From Arthrobacter sp. EM1 (GTDB lineage: Bacteria > Actinomycetota > Actinomycetes > Actinomycetales > Micrococcaceae), in the NCBI RefSeq assembly GCF_029964055.1, contig NZ_CP124836.1, positions 744,001-808,000 on the forward strand: a stretch of DNA of 64,000 nt, in the 5' to 3' direction. The number at the start of each line of letters is the position of its first letter. Within the stretch, counting starts at the first letter, position 1. Below are positions 16,466 through 24,134 of the stretch, in pieces. The notes under the pieces are model-generated. The model did no database searches. It saw only the letters and a program-made list of their open reading frames with translations, and was not told the DNA's origin. The translations under genes were made by a program, and so were the position numbers.

Positions 16466-17518
16466 ATGTCACACGAAACTTCACACAAGAGTACGAAAAA
16501 CAACCTGAACGGCGTTCGGTCCGCCGTCTTCTCACGTAGTTCGTTCCTCAAAGGTCTCGCGGCATCTGCCGTAGCCGCCGCAGGTATGGGAGCCACCTCA
16601 GGTTCGGCGATGGCAGCCACGGCAGGTGCTCAAGCCGCCGCAACTGCCGGATCACGAAGCGTCTTTCGTCACCCCTTCAGCTCCACGTCATTCTGGAACA
16701 CCGCACTGGGTTCCGCTGCCGTCTTTGAAAGCCCGTCAGCGGCCAAGACCAGCAGCCTGATGTCCGGCGGCTGCTACATCAACTGCGAGCAGTGGTCCAT
16801 TCCCGTCGTCAACGCAACAACCAGCGATCCGACAGCGTCCGTGTCAACCAGCCCGACCTGGACGTGGAACTACCGTGTTCCCTCGAACGCCCAGGTAGCC
16901 ATCGGCACTGACGGCCACTCGGTCATCACGCAGCCCGATGCCGCCACCGCCTACGAGAACTGGACAATGAAGCAGGTCTCCGCTACCGCTTGGAAGTCCG
17001 GTTTCCAGGTCAAGACGGACCTCAAGGGCGACGGCGGCACCAACGGGGTCCGGGCAGCAGGAGTCAGCGCACTCGGGGGCCTGATCCGGGCCCACGAGAT
17101 CCAGGAACTGCGGATTCCGCACGCCTTGGCCATCGCGATTCCGCGTTCCAAGCTCAAGCTGGGTCCGGTCTGGCCGGCCAAACGCCAGGACGGCAACGCC
17201 AGCTCAACGTACAGCGGTCCGATCCCGATGGGTACCCTGTTCGGTATTCCCGGAAACGTCAATGTGGCCGCCCTTCCCCTCAGCCCGGAGGGCCGTGCGC
17301 TGGCCGAAGCCCTGCAGAACTTTGGGGCCTACGTCGTTGACGCGGCAGGTGGGACCGTGCTTTACGCCGAGCCCGCGGCGGCCGGCGCCGCCTTCAACCG
17401 CATGCGCAACGACTTTGCGGCCATCCGGCAGTACCTGCGTGTTGTGTCGAACAATTCGGCCACCGCTGTCGGCGGCGGCGGAACCCCCCGGGTACCGCAG
17501 GCTGCCCAGCTGCTCTAG
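16466..17518 (+). CDS. Secreted protein of unknown family
   Basis: 350 aa. The N-terminus SRSSFLKGLAASAVAAAGMG followed by Ala-rich ATSGSAMAATAG is a signal sequence that looks like a degenerate Tat leader (one Arg of the pair replaced). The mature part opens with RHPFSSTSFWNTALG; a similar S-x-WN motif opens some actinobacterial exported proteins I recall only as hypothetical. Later parts include WTWNYRVPSNAQVAIGTDGHS, GVSALGGLIRAHEIQ and GTLFGIPGNVN. I do not recognise catalytic residues. It follows the SGNH gene by 240 bp, with a hairpin in its leader, and is followed by a strong terminator, so it is probably its own unit. A surface role with the exopolysaccharide is only suggested by location. 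Confidence 0.8.
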   Translation: MSHETSHKSTKNNLNGVRSAVFSRSSFLKGLAASAVAAAGMGATSGSAMAATAGAQAAATAGSRSVFRHPFSSTSFWNTALGSAAVFESPSAAKTSSLMSGGCYINCEQWSIPVVNATTSDPTASVSTSPTWTWNYRVPSNAQVAIGTDGHSVITQPDAATAYENWTMKQVSATAWKSGFQVKTDLKGDGGTNGVRAAGVSALGGLIRAHEIQELRIPHALAIAIPRSKLKLGPVWPAKRQDGNASSTYSGPIPMGTLFGIPGNVNVAALPLSPEGRALAEALQNFGAYVVDAAGGTVLYAEPAAAGAAFNRMRNDFAAIRQYLRVVSNNSATAVGGGGTPRVPQAAQLL

Positions 17519-17597
17519 CCAGGATCGCCGGCGCTGATCGTCCGCTGCACGGCCCGGTTCCCGGGACGGGGCAGCGCCGGTCTGTCCATTGTGATCA

Positions 17598-17635
17598 CAC
17601 GGAAGGGGACTGCCTGTCGGCGGTCCCCTTCCGTG
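17598..17635 (+). terminator. Strong hairpin terminator
   Basis: Perfect 13-bp stem CACGGAAGGGGAC / GTCCCCTTCCGTG with a 12-nt loop, 80 bp after the secreted-protein stop. There is no T-run, as often seen in high-GC actinobacteria. Confidence 0.7.
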
Positions 17636-17679
17636 CGATGATGGGCGTTGGCCCACTCGACCCGACCGGAGGAGGCAAG

Positions 17680-18993
17680 GTGTTACCTGTACCGATGTCA
17701 CGGACCCAGGCGCGCCGGCTGCCCGCGCTCAACGACGACGAAGTGCTGCGCATCCGCAACGATTTCCCCATCCTCTCCCGCTCCGTTGGCGGGCGTCCGC
17801 TGGTGTATCTCGACTCCGGGGCGACATCCCAGAATCCGGTAAGCGTTATCGACGCCGAACGGGAATTCTACGAACAGCGCAACGCCGCAGTCCACCGCGG
17901 CGCCCACCAATTGGCCGTCGAAGCGACGGAGTCCTTTGAAGATTCACGGGAAACGCTGGCAGCCTTCGTGGGTGCGGCGGCCGCGGAAATCATCTGGACG
18001 GCCAACGCCACCGAAGGGCTGAACCTGCTCAGCTACTCCTTCCTCAACGCCTCCCTGCCGGGTGCGCCCAGCGAGGCGGCCCGGTTCGCGTTGGGCGCCG
18101 GTGACGAGATTGTGGTCACGGAAATGGAGCATCACGCGAACCTCATTCCGTGGCAGCAACTTGCCGCACGCACGGGCGCGGTCCTGCGGTTCATTCCGGT
18201 TGACGACGCGGGACACCTGGATATGGCCGCCGCAGCCGGAATCATCAATCCTGCTACCCGGCTGCTCGCCTTCAGCCACGCCTCCAACGTCCTTGGCACG
18301 ATCAACCCGGTCAAAGACCTGGTGGCACTTGCCCGGGCCGCCGGTGCGCTGACTGTCCTGGACGCCTGCCAGTCGGCGCCGCATCTGCCCTTGGACATCA
18401 AGGATCTCGACGTCGATTTCGCGGTTTTGTCCGGTCACAAGATGCTCGGGCCAACCGGAATCGGTGTGCTTTACGGCCGGGCAGAACTGCTCAACGCCCT
18501 TCCGCCGTTCCTTACCGGCGGCTCCATGATCACTACCGTCTCGATGGAGCGGGCCAGCTTCCTGCCTTCCCCGCAGCGCTTCGAAGCAGGAACGCAGAAG
18601 ATCTCCCAGGCGATCGCGCTCGCCGCCGCAGCCAACTACCTTACTGAGACCGGGTTGGAGCGCATCCATGCGTGGGAGTCCCTGCTCGGGCAGCGCCTGG
18701 TGGAGGGCTTGACCGGCATCCCCGGGGTGCGGGTGCTTGGTCCGGCTCCGGGCGTGGATCGGATAGGCCTCGCGTCCTTCGACGTCGAAGGCGTCCACGC
18801 CCACGACGTTGGGCAGTTCCTCGACAGCCGCGGCATCGCGGTGCGGGTGGGCCACCATTGTGCGCAGCCCCTGCACCGCCGTTTGGGCGTAACAGCCACG
18901 ACCCGGGCCAGTACTTACCTGTACAACACCACCTCGGAAGTGGATTTTTTGCTCGCCGCCGTCAGTGAAGTCCGCGCCTATTTCGGCGCATAA
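17680..18993 (+). CDS. sufS: Cysteine desulfurase, SufS type
   Basis: 437 aa from GTG at 17680, chosen because GGAGGAGG lies 4 nt upstream; ATG at 17695 is too far from it. Class V PLP enzyme: VYLDSGATSQNPVSVID, VHRGAHQLAVEATESFEDSRE, EMEHHANLIPWQ, LLAFSHASNVLG, LDACQSAPHLPLDI, LSGHKMLGPTGIGVLYG (PLP lysine near 253) and VRVGHHCAQPLHRRLGV (active-site Cys near 391). It takes sulfur from cysteine as a persulfide for Fe-S assembly. sufU follows 12 bp later. No sufBCD genes are present here, so this pair is separate from any main suf operon. Confidence 0.95.
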   Translation: MLPVPMSRTQARRLPALNDDEVLRIRNDFPILSRSVGGRPLVYLDSGATSQNPVSVIDAEREFYEQRNAAVHRGAHQLAVEATESFEDSRETLAAFVGAAAAEIIWTANATEGLNLLSYSFLNASLPGAPSEAARFALGAGDEIVVTEMEHHANLIPWQQLAARTGAVLRFIPVDDAGHLDMAAAAGIINPATRLLAFSHASNVLGTINPVKDLVALARAAGALTVLDACQSAPHLPLDIKDLDVDFAVLSGHKMLGPTGIGVLYGRAELLNALPPFLTGGSMITTVSMERASFLPSPQRFEAGTQKISQAIALAAAANYLTETGLERIHAWESLLGQRLVEGLTGIPGVRVLGPAPGVDRIGLASFDVEGVHAHDVGQFLDSRGIAVRVGHHCAQPLHRRLGVTATTRASTYLYNTTSEVDFLLAAVSEVRAYFGA

Positions 18994-19005
18994 AGGAAGA
19001 GTCCC

Positions 19006-19461
19006 ATGAGCCTTGAACAGCTCTACCAACAAATCATTCTCGAGCACGCGAAACTTCGTCACGGCAGCGGCCTCGGCTCGGCTGCGCTCCCGCCGGGGTC
19101 AACGTCGGGCCAGTCGCACCAACTCAACCCGGTGTGCGGGGACGAAATCACCGTGCGCCTGGCCCTTTCCCACGGCAAGGTAGAACAACTGCGCTGGGAC
19201 GGCGCGGGCTGCTCCATTTCCATGGCTTCAGCCTCGGTGCTCACCGATCTTGCCGAAGGGATGGAAATCGAAGCATTCCGGGAGATGATCGGCAGTTTCC
19301 GGGACGTGCTCCGCTCGCGCGGAAAGCTCGCCGCTGATCCGGAAATTCTTGGCGACGCGGCGGCCTTTGAAGGAGTCTCCAAATATGCTGCGCGGGTCAA
19401 ATGCGCGATGCTCTCCTGGGTTGCCGCGGAGGAGTCCCTGGCCCGGGCGCTGCCTGACTGA
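19006..19461 (+). CDS. sufU: SufU-type Fe-S scaffold / sulfurtransferase
   Basis: 151 aa, ATG at 19006 with GGAAGAG upstream. The three conserved zinc/sulfur cysteines are seen in LNPVCGDEITV, WDGAGCSISMASASVL and ARVKCAMLSW. SufU accepts persulfide sulfur from SufS by ligand swapping at zinc. It is coupled to sufS and ends only 5 bp from the convergent UDP-glucose dehydrogenase gene, leaving no room for a separate terminator. Confidence 0.95.
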   Translation: MSLEQLYQQIILEHAKLRHGSGLGSAALPPGSTSGQSHQLNPVCGDEITVRLALSHGKVEQLRWDGAGCSISMASASVLTDLAEGMEIEAFREMIGSFRDVLRSRGKLAADPEILGDAAAFEGVSKYAARVKCAMLSWVAAEESLARALPD

Positions 19462-19466
19462 AGCGC

Positions 19467-20780
19467 CTAAGGGCGGCCCATTCCGCGGTACGTCCACCCG
19501 GCAGCGCGCCATTTGGCAGGGTCCAGGACGTTCCGCCCGTCGAGTATCCGGCGCGAGGCGACCAGTGCGCCGGTCGTGTGCGGGTCCAGGTCCCGGTATT
19601 CCTTCCATTCAGTGAGCAGCAGCACTGCGTCGGCATGCTGGAGGGTGGATTCAAGATCAGACTCCATTTGCAGTTCCGGGAACCGCTTGGCGGCATTCGA
19701 CAACGCCTGGGGATCGGTCACGGTCACCACTGCGCCCTGGAGTTGCAGCTGCGCGGCGGCGCTCAGCGCCGGAGAATCCCGGACATCATCACTCTCCGGC
19801 TTGAACGCGGCACCGAGCACTGCGATGCGCTGGCCCATCAGGGTGCCGCCGCAAAGTTCGCGGGTGACTTCCACAACGCGGGTTCGGCGCCGCATGTTGA
19901 TGGCGTCCACTTCGCGCAGAAACGTCAAGGCCTGGTCCGCCCCGAGTTCGCCGGCCCTGGCCATAAAAGCCCTGATGTCCTTTGGCAGGCAGCCTCCGCC
20001 GAAGCCGATGCCGGCGTTCAGGAACTTCCGGCCGATCCGGTCATCCAGGCCGATGGCATCGGCCAGCCGGGTAACATCGGCCCCGGCGGCCTCACACACC
20101 TCGGCCATGGCGTTGATAAATGAAATCTTGGTTGCCAGGAACGAGTTGGCGGCCGTCTTGACCAGCTCAGCCGTGGCAAAATCCGTTATCAGCCTCGGTG
20201 TTCCGGTGGAGAGCGCCGTCTCGTAGACGTGATCCAGCACCCTGACGGCGGGGTGGTCTTCGTTGCCGTCCTCGACGCCGTAGACGAAGCGGTCCGGGCT
20301 CAGGGTATCTGATACGGCGTGGCCCTCACGGAGGAACTCCGGGTTCCACGCGAGATGTGCGTCCTTTTCCGCATCCTTGATGATTTCCGCCAGACGGGCA
20401 GCGGTCCCGACCGGGACGGTGGACTTCCCGGCCACCACATCGCCGGGGCTCAGCTGGCCCGCGAGCGAATGTACGGCAGCATCGACGAACTTAAGGTCCG
20501 CGGCGTTCTCACCGCGCTTTTGTGGCGTTCCGACGCAGATGAAGTGCACCTCGCAGCCGCGTGCCTCTTGTATATCCGTGGTGAACCGCAAGCGGCCCGA
20601 CTGGGCAAGATCAACAAGGAGATCATCGAGTACCGGCTCATAAAACGGTGCCTTGCCTGCGGCCAGTGCGGAGATCTTTTTCTCGTCGAGATCGATTCCC
20701 ACAACATCGTGCCCGAGCTTGGCCATACAGGCGGCATGGACGGCTCCCAGATAGCCGCAGCCGATAACGGAAATTCGCAT
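19467..20780 (-). CDS. ugd: UDP-glucose 6-dehydrogenase
   Basis: 437 aa from ATG at 20780, with AAAGGGA 8 nt upstream. NAD-binding ISVIGCGYLGAVHAACMAK at the N-terminus, FICVGTP, KSTVPVGT, EFLREGHAV, TAELVKTAANSFLATKISF, and the catalytic cysteine in IGFGGGCLPKDIRAF. The C-terminal domain has LGAAFKPESDDVRDSP. It oxidises UDP-glucose (made by GalU) to UDP-glucuronate, pointing to an acidic exopolysaccharide. It is transcribed leftward against sufU. Confidence 0.96.
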   Translation of the reverse strand: MRISVIGCGYLGAVHAACMAKLGHDVVGIDLDEKKISALAAGKAPFYEPVLDDLLVDLAQSGRLRFTTDIQEARGCEVHFICVGTPQKRGENAADLKFVDAAVHSLAGQLSPGDVVAGKSTVPVGTAARLAEIIKDAEKDAHLAWNPEFLREGHAVSDTLSPDRFVYGVEDGNEDHPAVRVLDHVYETALSTGTPRLITDFATAELVKTAANSFLATKISFINAMAEVCEAAGADVTRLADAIGLDDRIGRKFLNAGIGFGGGCLPKDIRAFMARAGELGADQALTFLREVDAINMRRRTRVVEVTRELCGGTLMGQRIAVLGAAFKPESDDVRDSPALSAAAQLQLQGAVVTVTDPQALSNAAKRFPELQMESDLESTLQHADAVLLLTEWKEYRDLDPHTTGALVASRRILDGRNVLDPAKWRAAGWTYRGMGRP

Positions 20781-20956
20781 TTGCAGATCCCTTTCATGGA
20801 GCAACGGAATTTACTCAGTTTTCCACAAAATTTGCCATTTCGAGACGTCACAGCCAACATTTCTTGACCTGTTCCCTAGCATTTAGGCGATTGTTGGAAA
20901 ACCTTGGCTCCACGGTAATTCGCCGGCGTCCGGAAAGGGCGGGTTGCGGCCTCGGG

Positions 20957-21436
20957 TCAGGGGGCGGAGCGGTCCGGGCGAGCGCTGCCCCGATCGCGCC
21001 GCAGGGAAGGCAGACGGCGCGCGCCGGGACCGATTTTGTGCCAGAGCAGGTAGCTAAGGGCGCCGCCAAGGACTCCTCCGGCGGTGTTGGCGATGACATC
21101 GGAGAATGTCGGGAACCTGGCGGGCAGGAAGAGGAACTGGCCGAGTTCGATGGCCCCCGAGGTGATCAATGCGGCGGGCGCGGCGACCCACCAGCAACTG
21201 CGTCCGAGGATCCATACCAGCAGCACTCCGAGCGGGACAAACAGCAGGATGTTGGCAACGCTCTCGGCAAGGTCGTAGTTGATCCACTGCGGCGCTCCCC
21301 AGCTGTGGAGCTTACGCAATACCCGCGCGAGGAGGCCCGCGGCCGGGGCATCGACCGGGGAGGGCCAGAATGCGATCAGGGCCAACACGGCGAGATACGC
21401 GAACAGTTCCCGCTTGGCCAGCCGCTTGGATGGCAT
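20957..21436 (-). CDS. VanZ-family membrane protein
   Basis: 159 aa from ATG at 21436, with AAGGGA 7 nt upstream. Four membrane segments. The VanZ pattern is clear: DLAESVANILLFVPLGVLLVW, SGAIELGQFLFLPARFPTFSDVIANTAGGVLGG. VanZ proteins give mild teicoplanin resistance in enterococci, but most bacterial members have unknown envelope roles. The C-terminal tail is Arg-rich. It lies upstream of ugd in the same direction, about 175 bp apart. Confidence 0.85.
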   Translation of the reverse strand: MPSKRLAKRELFAYLAVLALIAFWPSPVDAPAAGLLARVLRKLHSWGAPQWINYDLAESVANILLFVPLGVLLVWILGRSCWWVAAPAALITSGAIELGQFLFLPARFPTFSDVIANTAGGVLGGALSYLLWHKIGPGARRLPSLRRDRGSARPDRSAP

Positions 21437-21601
21437 CGGCAATTCCCTTCGAGACCGAATCGATTCACAAAAAGTATGCCGCGTCCCACTGGGTCGCGTT
21501 GGCTGCGACGGTGCGCACAGCAGGTGGAACCTTACTCTAGTCCTGAGCAGGCCGCGGCGGAATGTGCCGCCGTGTATGCCGGACCGGATCGGGCCTTGCG
21601 C

Positions 21602-21823
21602 TCAGCCCAGCAGGCCGGCGATCCCGATGGCCGCCGTCGACGCGCCGAAGAGCAGCGAGATACTGACCAGGGCCACGTGCACGGTCAGGAACCGGGTGGC
21701 TTTGCCGTTGCCGTCGTGGGCCCGCGGGTCCTTAAGGACCCGGCGCAGGAAGGGCGGCCAGACCACAAGGGACCAGATGCCGGCGACGAGCAGGACGACG
21801 GCGGGAAACCCCGTCAGCGCCAT
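21602..21823 (-). CDS. SCO4848-family small membrane protein
   Basis: 73 aa with two hydrophobic helices. The motif WPPFLRRVLKDPRA followed by FLTVHVALVSISLLFG...IGIAGLLG matches the actinobacterial SCO4848 family, whose function is unknown. It is separated by 3 bp from the DUF2505 gene upstream and likely co-transcribed with it. Confidence 0.8.
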   Translation of the reverse strand: MALTGFPAVVLLVAGIWSLVVWPPFLRRVLKDPRAHDGNGKATRFLTVHVALVSISLLFGASTAAIGIAGLLG

Positions 21824-21826
21824 CGG

Positions 21827-22324
21827 CTAGTGGCTTTCGAGCCAGGCCCGGGCCTGGGTGGACTGGATATTAAGAGCTTTGCCCACCATCGGCTCGGCCG
21901 CCTCGGCGATCTTGCCGCCCAGGAACGGGACCGAGGACGTGACTGTTCCGTCCAGCTCGATCCGGGTGCCGCCGCCGTCGGCGACGAGCCGCTGGACGGC
22001 CTTAACGTCCAACGGCGCGCCGGAGACTTTCAAGGTGATGTTGCTCAACCGGGACCCATCGGCCGCGGGGGCGTCCCAGGCCTCCAGCTGCGTCACCTTC
22101 AAGGTTTCGCCAACGAACTTCCGGGCAATATCCGGCATCCGGGTGGTCGGGATGGTCCGGACCGTAGTGGTGCTGAAGGCGCCGGCGGTGTCACCGTCCA
22201 CGGTGAACGACTCAAGGGTGCCGCCGACAAGTTCACTTGTGTGGCGCAGGAAGTCCTGGTTCACGAACACAGCTGTGACGCTCTCGACGCTGTGCGGAAG
22301 GGTAGTGGATGCGCTCAATGCCAT
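21827..22324 (-). CDS. DUF2505-family protein (START-like fold)
   Basis: 165 aa. The N-terminus (ALSASTTLPHSVESVTAVFVNQDFLRHTSELVGG) and the pattern PDIARKFVGETLKV...EAWDAP, then VPFLGGKIAEAAEPMVGKALNIQ are characteristic of DUF2505, common in actinobacteria. A lipid- or ligand-binding cavity protein is likely by fold. No catalytic residues known. Operon with the SCO4848 gene. Confidence 0.85.
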   Translation of the reverse strand: MALSASTTLPHSVESVTAVFVNQDFLRHTSELVGGTLESFTVDGDTAGAFSTTTVRTIPTTRMPDIARKFVGETLKVTQLEAWDAPAADGSRLSNITLKVSGAPLDVKAVQRLVADGGGTRIELDGTVTSSVPFLGGKIAEAAEPMVGKALNIQSTQARAWLESH

Positions 22325-22372
22325 TGGGGGTCCTCCATTGGGGTGGAACTCGTCGTTTGGGCTCCAAACATC

Positions 22373-23908
22373 CTACGCGGTGTGACTTGCCGGCTTCGAT
22401 TCCTCATCCTGGAGAGCCTTTGCCGCGGCCGTGATGTTTCGCGACATGGCAGGAAAGATCAGGCTGTGGAACGGCAGTACCGCGAGCCAGTACAGCCGCC
22501 CGCTGAGACCTTTCGGGAAGAAGATCGCCCGCTGCCGGTAACGGCTCCCGGTTCCCTCCTGCTCCACCGAGAGCTCCAGCCAGGCACGTCCCGGGACTTT
22601 CATTTCCGCCCGGAGCCGCAGGAGGCTGCCGCGTTCAACCCGCTCGGCCCGCCACCAGTCAACCGCTTCGCCTTCGGCCAGCAGGTGGGGGTGCCGGCGC
22701 CCGCGGCTGAGCCCGGCGCCGCCGGTGACGCTGTCGATCCAGCCCCGGACACTCCAGGCCAAGGGCATGGAGTACCAGCCGTTTTTACCGCCGATGCCCT
22801 CGATGATGGTCCAGACATGCTGTGGGGCCACGTCGCTGCTGAAGGTGCGGTCATCAAGGTACACACGGTGGCCGGCCCAATCAGGGTCACTGGGCAGCGG
22901 GTCCGCGTCGGCCCCGGCGTTGGACCACACGGTGGTCACCTGGCCGTCGCGCTCCCGTCCCAACGCCAGCGACACGGCTGAGCGGAAGTCGGTTAGTCCG
23001 CCGTCGGGCTGCGGGATGACGGCGTCGATGTCGTGTTCCCGGGAGACTGCGTCGTGTTGCAGCGATTCCACCAGCGGCAGCGACATCGACAACGGAATGG
23101 GTGTGGTCAACGCTACCCACATGCCGGCGAGCTTGGGCGCGGGAACCGGCAACGCCAGGACAAACCGCTTGGGCAGACCGGCTTCGGCGGCGTATTCCTG
23201 CATCATGCCCGCGTAGCTGAGGACCTGCCGGCAACCGATGTCGAAGGTCCGGTTGACCGGGCCCTTGAGCGAAGCCGCCCCGAGCAGGTAGTGCAGCACG
23301 TCGCGTACGGCGATCGCTTCGATTTTGTTGCGCACCCAGCTCGGGGCGGGCATCACCGGAAGCGCCTCGGACAGGTGGCGGATCATCTCGAAGGACGCCG
23401 AACCGGAGCCGATCACAACGCCTGCCTGAAAAACGACGGCGTCAACCGGACTGTCGAGGAAAACCTGGCCTACCGCCTCGCGGGACCTCATGTGGGTGGA
23501 CAGCTCGACGTCGGAAGGGTGCAGGCCGCCGAGGTAGACGATCCGGTCCACGCCGGCCTCGACCGCGGCCTGCGCAGCGGTCCGGGCCATCGCTTTTTCT
23601 TTGGCTTCGAAACCCGCACCGCCGGCCATTGAGTGCACGAGGTAATAGAACACGTCGACGCCCTCCAGCGCAGCGCGCAGCGCAGCGCCGTCGTCAAGAC
23701 TGCTTTGGATGACCTCGACGTCGGCCAGCCACGGCACGCCGGCGATTTTGGCCGGGGTCCGGACCAGGACCTTCACCCTGTGACCGGCTTCCAGCAGCCG
23801 GGGGACCAGCCGGCCGCCGATATAGCCGGTCGCACCGGTGACCAGCACCGTCTTCGCAGCGGTGATTGGCGCGGGTGTCTTCTGCTGGTTTTCGGGCATG
23901 CCGGTCAT
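22373..23908 (-). CDS. NAD(P)-dependent oxidoreductase with C-terminal DUF2867
   Basis: 511 aa, ATG at 23908 with AAGGAG 5 nt upstream. Residues about 20-310 are an NmrA/atypical SDR domain: VLVTGATGYIGGRLVPRLL, VDVFYYLVHSMAGG, IVYLGGLHP, FQAGVVIGSGSASFEM. Residues about 345-500 are DUF2867: YSMPLAWSVRGWIDSVTGG and GSRYRQRAIFFPKGLSGRLYWLAVLPFH. This fusion is widespread in bacteria without assigned substrate. It is transcribed divergently from mfd. Confidence 0.9.
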   Translation of the reverse strand: MTGMPENQQKTPAPITAAKTVLVTGATGYIGGRLVPRLLEAGHRVKVLVRTPAKIAGVPWLADVEVIQSSLDDGAALRAALEGVDVFYYLVHSMAGGAGFEAKEKAMARTAAQAAVEAGVDRIVYLGGLHPSDVELSTHMRSREAVGQVFLDSPVDAVVFQAGVVIGSGSASFEMIRHLSEALPVMPAPSWVRNKIEAIAVRDVLHYLLGAASLKGPVNRTFDIGCRQVLSYAGMMQEYAAEAGLPKRFVLALPVPAPKLAGMWVALTTPIPLSMSLPLVESLQHDAVSREHDIDAVIPQPDGGLTDFRSAVSLALGRERDGQVTTVWSNAGADADPLPSDPDWAGHRVYLDDRTFSSDVAPQHVWTIIEGIGGKNGWYSMPLAWSVRGWIDSVTGGAGLSRGRRHPHLLAEGEAVDWWRAERVERGSLLRLRAEMKVPGRAWLELSVEQEGTGSRYRQRAIFFPKGLSGRLYWLAVLPFHSLIFPAMSRNITAAAKALQDEESKPASHTA

Positions 23909-24064
23909 GCTGACTCCTTCTCGTCACTAAGCCATTCGGAGCGCCAGGCCGTTTGGACGGCCCGGTATTCAGCCAGCCTAGTCCGGGAGCCGGCACCGCT
24001 CTGTCCGGGCTGCCGCGACGGCTCGGTGCGGCGTGGTGTCCGGGCTGCGCGGTAGGCTGGAGGT

Positions 24065-24090
24065 ACCCGGAATTCTCGCGAATTTCGGGT
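24065..24090. promoter_or_regulatory. Dyad in the mfd leader / divergent region
   Basis: ACCCGGAATTC and GAATTTCGGGT are 11-base arms (one G-T) around TCGC, followed by ATTTGTGTT on the plus strand, 45 bp before the mfd start. It could be an operator shared by the divergent genes or an intrinsic terminator/attenuator ahead of mfd. Confidence 0.45.
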
Positions 24091-24134
24091 ATTTGTGTTG
24101 CCTGCACCCCGTGATCCCTTCAGGAGCAACAGCT

